Made by a program: the position numbers and the translations under genes. From Chitinophaga sp. LS1 (GTDB lineage: Bacteria > Bacteroidota > Bacteroidia > Chitinophagales > Chitinophagaceae), in assembly GCF_034274695.1 (NCBI RefSeq), contig NZ_CP128362.1, positions 4,528,501 through 4,592,500 on the forward strand: a stretch of 64,000 nt of DNA. Reading direction: 5' to 3'. Positions 7,687-16,241 of this stretch are shown in pieces. How positions within the stretch are numbered: the stretch's first letter is position 1; the number at the start of each line of letters is the position of its first letter. Below the pieces are notes generated by a model. That model made no database searches. It worked only from the letters and a program-made list of their open reading frames with translations, and was not told where the DNA came from.

Positions 7687-9544
7687 ACAGGTTCCATTTA
7701 ACAGATACATTTATTTGCCGGCCATCTACAGGTCCCCACAGCGGTACAAAAGTAGGATCATTGACTGTTCCGGTATATAATGGCGAATGTTTACCCTGTC
7801 TTACATCAAAGAGGTTTTCTCCGTTCAACACCATTGTGACATGATCACCTATTTGTCTTGATACCATGGCTGCCCAGAACCAGTAATTAGGCGCCTTCTC
7901 ATTGTTGTATAAATACTGATGCCCGTTCCAGCTATTCTCTATCCCCACGCGCCATTTATCTTCGATCTCATAAGCGAGTGTAGCCGCAAATTTATCCTGT
8001 GGTGCAAATGGCACGTATGTCGTGCTTATTTTTGAAATGGTATGATTATACCCCAGGTATAATTCCACATGATCCATTTCCAATCTCACATAAGTATCTG
8101 TGCCTGCACTATGTAGCGGGTCGTTTTGGGTTTGCAGTTCATATAAATTATCACTTCTGAATACAGGTAGTATTGGATGTTTCACATGAGAATAATAAAA
8201 GGCCTGGTTCAATGTCAGGTCAAGTTCACCGAGGGTGGTATGATAGTTTGCATCGAAGTTCAGTCCTTTGCTTCTCTCTGCTTTCAACCCATCCGGCATA
8301 GCGGCGAGCGTCTTATACCCCAGCAATTGTGTTTGTGTTGTAAAGATGGCTGCGGTCTTATACCCTGTACCTGCACTCAGGCGAACAGAGAGATCGTGAA
8401 TGGGTTTGTACACCATGGCGAGTCTGGGCAACAGGAACCAGCCATATATATTGTGATGATCTGCGCGTAGCCCACCTTCTATCATCAGCTGCTTTGTGAG
8501 TTGAATGCCATCCTGTGCAAAGAAGCCGACAGTATTGTAGGTATAACTACCAATACGGCTGCTGTCGTGATGATCCCTGGTATATGCTTCGCTGGTATTG
8601 TTCATGCCAAGCACGATACCATGCCATTTATAACTGGCTTCTGTATGGGTGTTCAATTGTTTGCCCAGCAGGAGGAAATTCCCTTCTGTATGCAGCAGAT
8701 GATAGAGACTGGCGTTACTTTTAATGGTGAACGCCTTGTGGGTCAGTTGTAGGTCTAAGCTATTGCGATTACTATTATTCTTTTCTGTGTAATAGGTACC
8801 ACCACCGGTACGTTGTTCAAATGTTCCCTGGTACCCGGCAGTAAATGTCGTATTTGGATGGATATACCAGAAGAATTTCGGATGCACCAGGTACTGTCTT
8901 AACTGCGGCACATCGCTGAATCCATCCTTGTTCACATCTGTTGCATTCTGGTGGGTAACACCGCCAAAAAATGTCAAACCGGTTTTACGCCATTTCTGTG
9001 AATAATATAAATTGGCATTGTTCTCTTTGAGCGTACTGCGATTCAATAAAATATCCAATGATGGTTTGTCGCCCGGTGTTTTGGAAATAAAATTGATCAT
9101 CCCCGCAATCGCGCCACCACCATACAGCGTAGACACAGATCCTTTAATAATCTCAATCTGTTTCAGATCCAGCGGGGGGATGGCCAGTACGCCAAAATTG
9201 CCGCTTAACCCTTCGTACAGGGGAAGGCCATCCCGCAAAAGCTGGGTATATTTTCCATCCATCCCCTGCATACGGATGGCATTATTCCCACTGATAGCTG
9301 ATGTGTTTTGTATATGGATCACTGATAGATCGCCCAGCAAACTGGCTACGTTTGCCGGCTTAATACCGCCTTCTTCCTGCATATCCTCAGGTCCTAATAC
9401 TTCCACTTTCATAGGCAGGTCCTCAATACGGCTATTGGTACGGGTAGAGTGCACGACTATCTCGTGAATCTGTACAACTTTAGTCGTGTCCTGTGCGAAT
9501 AGCGGACCCGTGGCCAGTAATAAAATGAACCCTGTAAACTTCAT
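7685..9544 (-). CDS. TonB-dependent outer-membrane receptor
   Basis: A 619-residue receptor with a signal peptide (residues 1-17, ending LFAQ). The plug domain begins around residue 26 (IHEIVVHSTRTNSRIEDLP) and includes RMQGMDGKYTQLLRDGLP and the IEIIKGSVSTLYGGGAIAGM strand. A 22-strand barrel follows, ending in INVSVKWNL, a typical outer-membrane terminus. It has no carboxypeptidase-like extension and no SusD neighbour, so it resembles small CirA/BtuB/metal-type receptors rather than glycan importers. It is the last gene of an operon with a histidine kinase and response regulator (38 bp gap), which suggests ligand-controlled expression. The ligand is unknown. Confidence 0.88.
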   Translation of the reverse strand: MKFTGFILLLATGPLFAQDTTKVVQIHEIVVHSTRTNSRIEDLPMKVEVLGPEDMQEEGGIKPANVASLLGDLSVIHIQNTSAISGNNAIRMQGMDGKYTQLLRDGLPLYEGLSGNFGVLAIPPLDLKQIEIIKGSVSTLYGGGAIAGMINFISKTPGDKPSLDILLNRSTLKENNANLYYSQKWRKTGLTFFGGVTHQNATDVNKDGFSDVPQLRQYLVHPKFFWYIHPNTTFTAGYQGTFEQRTGGGTYYTEKNNSNRNSLDLQLTHKAFTIKSNASLYHLLHTEGNFLLLGKQLNTHTEASYKWHGIVLGMNNTSEAYTRDHHDSSRIGSYTYNTVGFFAQDGIQLTKQLMIEGGLRADHHNIYGWFLLPRLAMVYKPIHDLSVRLSAGTGYKTAAIFTTQTQLLGYKTLAAMPDGLKAERSKGLNFDANYHTTLGELDLTLNQAFYYSHVKHPILPVFRSDNLYELQTQNDPLHSAGTDTYVRLEMDHVELYLGYNHTISKISTTYVPFAPQDKFAATLAYEIEDKWRVGIENSWNGHQYLYNNEKAPNYWFWAAMVSRQIGDHVTMVLNGENLFDVRQGKHSPLYTGTVNDPTFVPLWGPVDGRQINVSVKWNL

Positions 9545-9582
9545 GAAACAAAGAAAAGGAGCGATCCTGTGGAAAATCTGGA

Positions 9583-10860
9583 TTAATGATGATGCCTGTC
9601 CCGGCGCAGAATGAAATGGTGTTCCTGCTCTTTATGCTTGTAATATATCTTCAGGTTATTGGTATCCGCGATCTTTTTCACAATAGCCAATCCCAATCCG
9701 TTACTGTTTTCCAGGTTGGATGCATTCTTCTTAAATCGTTGAAATAATTGAGAGGCGGGAATAGGTGGGTATTCACTGGTATTGCAGATGCTGAACTGTT
9801 GTTCATTCAGCTGTATGGTGATCTGGCCTTTGGGGTAATTATATTTAATGGCATTGCCCAGTAAATTACTGATGAGGGTATCTGCCAGTATAGGATGTAG
9901 GGATAGTAAAAGATCGCTTGAAATATCTGTACTCACCAGCAATTTTTTATCCCGTATCAGTTCGTCAAATAAGCGCAGGTGTTTCTCCAACACTGTTCTG
10001 ATGCTGATCTCGCCGGAGGCCACAAATTGTTGGTTCCCGATCTTGGCCATGAATAACATGCCATGATTCAGGTGCGACAACCGTTGCAAAGCCTCATGCG
10101 TTTGTGCGATAGATTTTAGCTGTGCTGGTTGTAAGTTTTCATCCTGTAATAGCAGTTCCAGCTTATTTTGCGCAATTGCCAGTGGTGTCTGCATTTCATG
10201 CGCAGCATCTTCAGTCAGTTCTTTCATGATCACAAAATCATGGTAGATGCGGGAGGTGGCATTTTGCAACACTTCATTTAACCTGTTGAATTCAGTCACA
10301 GAAGTATCCGGAAAAGAAAGGTGATGCATCTGTTCCAATTGCAGCTTTTCCATCTTATCCAATGACAGGTAAAATGGCCGCCAGATGCTGCGGCTGATCA
10401 ACCTGTTCACCAATATGGTAAACAGTAGTAATCCAATAAAAGCCAGTGCCATCACCAGCGCGATGTTTTTTATCAGGTCGTCTTTTTCAATCAGTGATTT
10501 TCTGATCGTGAGCAGGTAAAATTTATCCCGTATACTGATCACCTGTTCCAACTGGCGGTACGGTACCTCTTTATGCTCGATCTCCTGGTACTGCATAATC
10601 GATTGGAGTACCGGTTGTGCATTTGCAGGGCCATTTGCAGGATGAATACTGAACTCCGGTGTTGTGATACCAAACACAGGACTGTTATCAGGAATCGACT
10701 CAAAATAGACTTCCCATTGAATCTTATCATTTACCAGTTCTTCATCCATCTCTTTCTCCAGTTCCTTATCAAACTGATGATAGAGATAAATGCCGCCAGC
10801 CGCCAGCAGGGGCAGCATGATCAGTAAAAACCAGATGGTATTTTTGGTAAGTAATTTCAT
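9583..10860 (-). CDS. Two-component sensor histidine kinase
   Basis: A 425-residue kinase with two transmembrane helices (about residues 8-28 and 147-168) enclosing a periplasmic sensor region of about 120 residues. The dimerisation domain carries the phospho-acceptor His in TEDAAHEMQTPLAIAQNKL. The ATPase domain shows the N box LLGNAIKYNYPKG and the G2 box NSNGLGLAIVKKIAD. I chose the ATG at 10860 because the upstream extension overlaps the response-regulator gene. The C-terminus is unusually histidine-rich (KHKEQEHHFILRRDRHHH), which could be chance or metal-related. It is transcribed with the upstream regulator and the downstream TonB receptor. Confidence 0.92.
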   Translation of the reverse strand: MKLLTKNTIWFLLIMLPLLAAGGIYLYHQFDKELEKEMDEELVNDKIQWEVYFESIPDNSPVFGITTPEFSIHPANGPANAQPVLQSIMQYQEIEHKEVPYRQLEQVISIRDKFYLLTIRKSLIEKDDLIKNIALVMALAFIGLLLFTILVNRLISRSIWRPFYLSLDKMEKLQLEQMHHLSFPDTSVTEFNRLNEVLQNATSRIYHDFVIMKELTEDAAHEMQTPLAIAQNKLELLLQDENLQPAQLKSIAQTHEALQRLSHLNHGMLFMAKIGNQQFVASGEISIRTVLEKHLRLFDELIRDKKLLVSTDISSDLLLSLHPILADTLISNLLGNAIKYNYPKGQITIQLNEQQFSICNTSEYPPIPASQLFQRFKKNASNLENSNGLGLAIVKKIADTNNLKIYYKHKEQEHHFILRRDRHHH

Positions 10861-10861
10861 A

Positions 10862-11533
10862 TTATTCGAACCGGTACCCTGTGCCATACACCGTCTTGAT
10901 ATAATCCGGTGCACCGGCATCCATCAGTTTGCGGCGCAGGTTTTTGATATGTGAATATATGAAATCATAAGAACCTGCCATGTCATATTCATCGCCCCAC
11001 AGGTGAGCTGCAAGGGCCGACTTGGTAATGACGCGTTTTTGGTTGGCAATAAAGTATACGAGTAGCTGGTATTCCTTTGCAGTCATGTCCACCGGTTTCT
11101 GGTGCACCAGCACCGTTTTGGAAGCAGGAATTACCTGTATATCATGGAAGATAATACTGGTATTGCCGCCAAAATGTTTGCGGCGCAGCAGGGCATTGAC
11201 CCGTGCACTTAGTTCTGATAAATGAAAAGGTTTGGTGAGATAGTCGTCGGCGCCAAGGCCCAGACCATTGAGTTTATCTTCAAGTGAATCTTTGGCGGAG
11301 ATAATGATGATACCCGCATCGGAGCGGATCTGTTTTAGTTCCTTTACGATATCTAATCCACTGCCATAGGGAAGACCGATATCGGCAATAATACATTCGT
11401 ATTCGGCATCGTTGACCTTTTGAATGCCTTCTCTGAAGTTTGTAGCTACTTCACAAATGTAGCCCTGTTTGCCTAAGTATTGTGTGATTGATTCTTGTAG
11501 CGCCTGCTCGTCTTCGATGATAAGAATGTTCAT
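10862..11533 (-). CDS. OmpR-type response regulator
   Basis: A 223-residue two-domain regulator. The receiver domain (residues 1-117) contains the acidic pair EDE near residue 7, the phospho-acceptor Asp in CIIADIGLPYGSG and the conserved Lys in GADDYLTKPFHLSE. The winged-helix DNA-binding domain covers about residues 128-223, with a C-terminal YIKTVYGTGYRFE hairpin. Only one base separates it from the histidine kinase start, so the two genes are surely co-expressed. The likely target is its own operon, including the TonB receptor, but this is inference. Confidence 0.94.
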   Translation of the reverse strand: MNILIIEDEQALQESITQYLGKQGYICEVATNFREGIQKVNDAEYECIIADIGLPYGSGLDIVKELKQIRSDAGIIIISAKDSLEDKLNGLGLGADDYLTKPFHLSELSARVNALLRRKHFGGNTSIIFHDIQVIPASKTVLVHQKPVDMTAKEYQLLVYFIANQKRVITKSALAAHLWGDEYDMAGSYDFIYSHIKNLRRKLMDAGAPDYIKTVYGTGYRFE

Positions 11534-11566
11534 AATTAAAAGGTACGAAAAAAAATGGGGCCCTGC

Positions 11567-12868
11567 TTATAGCGCAGGAAGCCCCGTTTTAATATTCGCT
11601 TTGAGATCGCTTAGAATAGAATACAAGCCGAAGTAGGTTCTGTTCACATACAGGCTATGCCTTGACCCTCGCGCAACTTTCGACTCTTTCACCTCTTTTA
11701 AATTAGCTACATAATCCATGTAAGCATATATCTCCCCGAAATAACGTTCATCGCCAAAATCAAATTCAGGTAAGGTAAATGGCAGTGTGAGCATGTCGAT
11801 CATCTTCTGGAACAGGGTGGAGAAAAATGTAATCTCCTTTTCCGAATCCGAAGGATGAATCATTTCAAGGCTGGTATATATCTGGTTACGTCGCTCATCA
11901 TCTTTCAACACTTCTTTATCTGTCAATAAGAAGTAGTTGACATAAAAATCTTCCGGTATTTCCTTAATACAACCAAAGTCGAAGATGCCGATCGTACCGT
12001 CTTCCCTCATGAGGAAATTGCCCGGATGTGGATCAGCATGCACCTTTTTCAGCTTATGTACCTGGAATTGGTAGAAGTCCCATAGTGCCTGACCGATGCT
12101 ATTTCTGACTTCCTGAGATGGGTTCTTTAACAGGAACTCTTTCAGGTGGTAGCCGCCTAGCCAGTCCATAGTAATGATCTTATCGCTGGAGAGTTCCGGG
12201 TAATACTTCGGGAATACCAGGTTCGGAATATGCGCGCACAAGGTAGATACTTCTACAGAGCGGTGCAGTTCCAGTTTATAATCCGTTTCTTCCAGCAATT
12301 TTGTCTCGATCTCTTCAAAGTACTTGTCCATATCCACCTCGTTCATGCCTACGATGCGCATGGCAAAAGGCTTTACGATGCGGAGGTCAGACTTCACACT
12401 ATTCGCTACCCCGGGGTACTGAATTTTGATGGCCAGTTCCCTGCCCCATTTGGTGGCTTTATGTACCTGCCCGATACTGGCGGCATTAGCTGCCTTGATA
12501 TCGAAGGTATCGTACAACTGTGCGGGTGTTTTACCTAAGGTCTTGACGAAGGTATTGATCACCAGCGGACCAGAAAGGGGAGGAGCGCTGTACTGTGACA
12601 TGGCGAACTTCTCGGTATAGGCTTTGGGCAGCATGCCCTTGTCCATACTTAACATCTGCGCTACTTTCAGTGCACTGCCTTTCAGGTTGCTGAGGGTATC
12701 GTAAATGTCTTCTGCATTGTCTGCATGCAGTTCTTCCCTGCTGATATTGGGATCAATGAGTTTTTTTGTATAGTGCTTCAGGTAATTGGTTCCAACTTTC
12801 AATCCTGTGGTCACAAAACGACTCGCTCTTTCCACTTTTCCCGTAGGAATATTAGTTTGCTCTTTCAT
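11567..12868 (-). CDS. ABC1/AarF/UbiB family atypical kinase
   Basis: A 433-residue ABC1-family protein kinase-like protein. The family-specific motif KGSALKVAQMLSMDKG (about residues 59-74) is the KxGQ-like region, here with KVAQ. The Ala-rich nucleotide loop ANAASIGQVHKAT, the ion-pair motif ELAIKIQYPG, the catalytic-loop VHADPHPGNFLMR and the metal-binding IFDFGCIKEI are all visible. In UbiB relatives the family supports quinone biosynthesis by extracting lipids, but Bacteroidota use menaquinone, so that role should not be assumed. A TetR-family gene lies 15 bp upstream in the same direction. Confidence 0.9.
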   Translation of the reverse strand: MKEQTNIPTGKVERASRFVTTGLKVGTNYLKHYTKKLIDPNISREELHADNAEDIYDTLSNLKGSALKVAQMLSMDKGMLPKAYTEKFAMSQYSAPPLSGPLVINTFVKTLGKTPAQLYDTFDIKAANAASIGQVHKATKWGRELAIKIQYPGVANSVKSDLRIVKPFAMRIVGMNEVDMDKYFEEIETKLLEETDYKLELHRSVEVSTLCAHIPNLVFPKYYPELSSDKIITMDWLGGYHLKEFLLKNPSQEVRNSIGQALWDFYQFQVHKLKKVHADPHPGNFLMREDGTIGIFDFGCIKEIPEDFYVNYFLLTDKEVLKDDERRNQIYTSLEMIHPSDSEKEITFFSTLFQKMIDMLTLPFTLPEFDFGDERYFGEIYAYMDYVANLKEVKESKVARGSRHSLYVNRTYFGLYSILSDLKANIKTGLPAL

Positions 12869-12883
12869 TACCTATTATCTCCT

Positions 12884-13510
12884 CTACTTCCTGGTGAACA
12901 TAAATTTGCCGAAATCCAGCAGGCTATCAATTGTGCCTGAGCTGATAATCTGGAAGCTGAGATTTACGGCTTTTTCAATCGCAGCATCTGTGAGCTCAAA
13001 CTTTTCTGAATCATCCTTGATCCAGTAGTTGAGCACGAAGAGTGCCTGCACCCAGAAACCATGTACGTATTGACTGGAAATGAATTTTCTTTCTTTTACT
13101 TCGCCTGACTGATAGCCATCTTTGATCAGGTCTGTCGCGTATTCATAAAACGCGTCTTTGAACTTTTCCAGCCTGTTTTCATGATAGCCAGGGATATGGA
13201 ATTGTTCTTTCTGCTGCAAAATGTAGCTTCTGTCTTCTTTCAGCTTCTGTACCCAGAGGAAGTAGAAGGTGAGCAGTTTTTCGCGGGCAGAATAACCGAG
13301 ATAGGTATCGTCTGCTTTCAGTTTTTCGAGTGTATCTGTAAAGAAGGATAACCAGATATCTTTTTCAACGGCATCGAAGGATGCATAGCTGTCGTAAAAA
13401 ATGCTTTCGGAAAGACCTAATTGCTGGCAGAACAGGTATACAGATACCGGTTTTTTCCCGTTTTCCAGCCAGTAGTTTTTATAGGCTTCGCGAATGAGTT
13501 TATTTTCCAT
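12884..13510 (-). CDS. TetR/AcrR family transcriptional regulator
   Basis: A 208-residue regulator. The N-terminal helix-turn-helix region (residues 1-50) reads IREAYKNYWLENGKKP and LFCQQLGLSESIFYDSYASFDAVEKDIW, with recognition helix LSESIFYDSY. The remaining all-helical part is the ligand and dimerisation domain. It is 15 bp upstream of the ABC1 kinase gene in the same orientation, so the pair is probably one operon and may be autoregulated. The inducing ligand is unknown. Confidence 0.85.
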   Translation of the reverse strand: MENKLIREAYKNYWLENGKKPVSVYLFCQQLGLSESIFYDSYASFDAVEKDIWLSFFTDTLEKLKADDTYLGYSAREKLLTFYFLWVQKLKEDRSYILQQKEQFHIPGYHENRLEKFKDAFYEYATDLIKDGYQSGEVKERKFISSQYVHGFWVQALFVLNYWIKDDSEKFELTDAAIEKAVNLSFQIISSGTIDSLLDFGKFMFTRK

Positions 13511-13595
13511 GTTTCAGGGTTTAAATTGTCCAAAAATGCCTCCAAAGCAGGTATTTCAAATTTACGATAGAAAGCTAATATGAATTGTTAATATC

Positions 13596-16241
13596 TTATA
13601 GTTTGTTTACGTCCATGACACTCAGCACCTTATTTTTCCCCAACAGGATAAATTCACCTCTTACACTGCCCTCAATTACAGATTCCGGTTCTTCTTCCAG
13701 CGTTACTTCGTGCTCCAGTGTCAACAGGGCGTCCTCCACTTTGAACACACTCGCCAGCAGATCACCTACTGCCACCAGGTGTCCTCCCGGGATAAACGCC
13801 ATCGCCACCACCCTGTGAGATACGGGTACCGGAGCACCTGCGATGGACATTTGCTGTTTATTGACCTGGATGGTCACAATCCCCATTTTAGTCAGTCCGA
13901 ACAGTATGGTCGATACCATCGGCACCGCAGCCAGCAGGTTTACGGGTGGTGCTGAGTGTAGCCTGGTACAGTTACCAAGGTCATCCGAGCAGTACAATAC
14001 CCCCTCCAGCAGGAAATAATAGAGATCATTCCGCTGATACACCGGGGTAGGGTAAGGTCTGTCATCGCACAGGATGGTTGCATCATCCAAGGTACAGGTA
14101 TACTGCCTGTCCAGTTCCCCGTCTCCCGAAAAATGCCAGATGCTCAAGACCCGTTCATTCAGGCCAAACTGCGTCACCGCCCCTGCTATTTTGGCCACAA
14201 ACCCCACTACATGTTGCTGCAGGAAGTTCGGGAAGCTCACACTCATACCATATTTGAAATGCAGGTTCGCTGGTAATATTTTCGGCTGATCTTCGAAGTC
14301 ATTTTCTGTGCTCAGGTAGATCATCAGGCGGTTTGTTTCCGGAAATCCACTCACGATATAATCAAACATGGGGAGCATCTGCATGGTGGCCCATGAATAT
14401 TGCTCTATTTCAAAGTCAGGACTGATCCTGAGCAGGTAAAACGAATGTGCATTGATGCCGACGATGAACAGTTGCAGGTTATGCCGTATCATCCCTGCCC
14501 AGGTCATCCCTGTGGGCAGGTTGATCCGTCTGCTGTTCACCTTTTTCTTTGGGTGTGCAGCCACCGTACTCTTGTATCGGAACAGGTCCGCAGGTAGCTG
14601 CTTATCCTCCGGTAAGAATTGTTTCAGCAAAAAAAGGTGCCGGGTATTACCTTGTTTCACCTGGTCACTGATGATGTGCATGCTCAGGTCGGTGGCAGTT
14701 TGTTTTACAGCAGGGTTGGTGTGTTTGTTATTTACAATGAGCATTACCTGCAGGAACAAGGTCAGTTGCTCCGGGTTACTCTTCTGATACACTTTTCTGA
14801 TGTGCAAAGGCAATTGCTCCGGCGTATGCCTGCTCACCACCTCAAAGTATTGCTCCAGGTGGTCACCAGCACGGTTAAAGCCATTCCAGCCCCTGTACAA
14901 TAAACGCAAGGCCTCATCAGGCGCATTCAGTTTATCTTCCAGTATCACAGCCGCTTTCAGCAATTCATTTTGTTGCTGGGCCACCTGTACACTCTTCCTG
15001 TAATAGGTCCTGGCCAGGTCCATTTGTTCGAGTTTTATATACAGATCTCCCACCATTTCAAACATCTCCAGTTCTTTGTAAATTTCGATAGCTTCCAGCA
15101 GCAATCCTCCCTGTACCAGGCATTCTGCTGCGGGCAAATGTCTGTTCAGGTAGTCTCTGAACAAGGCGGCGGCTTCTCTGAAAAATCCGCCCTGTACCAA
15201 TGCCTTTGCAGCCAGATTGTAATCCTGCAGGAGGTGTGCATAGATGTAAGCTGCCTGTTTGTAGTCTTTATTTTCTAATGCCTGCAGTGCTGCCCGCATG
15301 TATTTTTTATGCAGCTGTTCATAGTACCTGTTTACATTCCATGCATCTACCGGTCCACCGCCACCAGCCAGGTTGCCCAGGCTGAAATGCGTATTCCTTT
15401 TAGAAAGGGAGGCTGATGGTGGCGCTACCCCTCTGCTGGCATGTTGTGAGCCTAATGGTATTGCGTATTGCAACGCTTCGCCCAGGTTCTCGTCGAACAT
15501 ATTGAGCAGGCGTTCCACTTCTTTGTCTCTCTTTTCCTGCAGGTGTTCCAGCTGGTTTTGCATCCACTGGTACATGCTGTTTTGCTTCTTATTACCCCGC
15601 TTACCTAACAGCGACATGAACGCTTTGAGCAGGAATGCTTTTATTTTTTTGAAACCTTTCAGCGGTGGTTCCGCCATGGGTATTTCATTCAGGGGCTTGC
15701 TATCTACACTGCTTTTCAGCATATCTATCAGGGGGGTATCATCTTCTTTTCTCCTTACATGGATCATGCGCAGAGACGCCATGGCAGGCATACCCGGATG
15801 TGCCATATCCCATGAATGGTCAATGACAGCCGGCATTTGCAGCAGATCGCTGAGTGATACGAGGTCTGCCGTCGTAAAGCCATAGAAACCAAGATTCGGG
15901 TGCATCACCTGCCATTCCCACACCAGTAGATCTGCCATCTCACTAAGGCTGAGGGCGGGCAATAACTTAGCATGAACAGGTATCAGCAGTTTCTTTCCGA
16001 TAATCGTATAAGGATGTGCGATTTGACTAAGATGCGGAATATGTTTGGGATGAAATACGACCATCATACCCACAGGTTCCATGCTGGATTTGGTTTCCGG
16101 CAGTAGCATGCAGGTCAGTGAGCCGGGGGGTACATCCCATCGCTGAATTTCCCCAAACCACTCCGCAGGGGTATTCCCCCTGATGTAAGCTCCTAGTACA
16201 GGAAGACAAACGGATGGATCATATGTTAGCTGCAAAATCAT
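13596..16241 (-). CDS. Large helical-repeat and beta-propeller-like protein of a MoxR-vWA ternary system
   Basis: An 881-residue cytoplasmic protein (no signal peptide) that I recognise by context rather than by catalytic motifs. Residues 1-180 form an alpha/beta N-terminal domain, and a basic linker (LLGKRGNKKQ) follows near residue 210. From about residue 310 to 480 come TPR-like helical repeats such as ALQALENKDYKQAAYIYAHL, ALVQGGFFREAAALFRDYL and CLVQGGLLLEAIEIYKEL. The last 330 residues are beta-rich and resemble a WD/propeller-type fold. The gene order fits the published MoxR-vWA-beta-propeller systems, whose accessory domains carry bpX names; I cannot say which one this is. Its start overlaps the upstream stop as ATGA. 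Confidence 0.7.
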   Translation of the reverse strand: MILQLTYDPSVCLPVLGAYIRGNTPAEWFGEIQRWDVPPGSLTCMLLPETKSSMEPVGMMVVFHPKHIPHLSQIAHPYTIIGKKLLIPVHAKLLPALSLSEMADLLVWEWQVMHPNLGFYGFTTADLVSLSDLLQMPAVIDHSWDMAHPGMPAMASLRMIHVRRKEDDTPLIDMLKSSVDSKPLNEIPMAEPPLKGFKKIKAFLLKAFMSLLGKRGNKKQNSMYQWMQNQLEHLQEKRDKEVERLLNMFDENLGEALQYAIPLGSQHASRGVAPPSASLSKRNTHFSLGNLAGGGGPVDAWNVNRYYEQLHKKYMRAALQALENKDYKQAAYIYAHLLQDYNLAAKALVQGGFFREAAALFRDYLNRHLPAAECLVQGGLLLEAIEIYKELEMFEMVGDLYIKLEQMDLARTYYRKSVQVAQQQNELLKAAVILEDKLNAPDEALRLLYRGWNGFNRAGDHLEQYFEVVSRHTPEQLPLHIRKVYQKSNPEQLTLFLQVMLIVNNKHTNPAVKQTATDLSMHIISDQVKQGNTRHLFLLKQFLPEDKQLPADLFRYKSTVAAHPKKKVNSRRINLPTGMTWAGMIRHNLQLFIVGINAHSFYLLRISPDFEIEQYSWATMQMLPMFDYIVSGFPETNRLMIYLSTENDFEDQPKILPANLHFKYGMSVSFPNFLQQHVVGFVAKIAGAVTQFGLNERVLSIWHFSGDGELDRQYTCTLDDATILCDDRPYPTPVYQRNDLYYFLLEGVLYCSDDLGNCTRLHSAPPVNLLAAVPMVSTILFGLTKMGIVTIQVNKQQMSIAGAPVPVSHRVVAMAFIPGGHLVAVGDLLASVFKVEDALLTLEHEVTLEEEPESVIEGSVRGEFILLGKNKVLSVMDVNKL

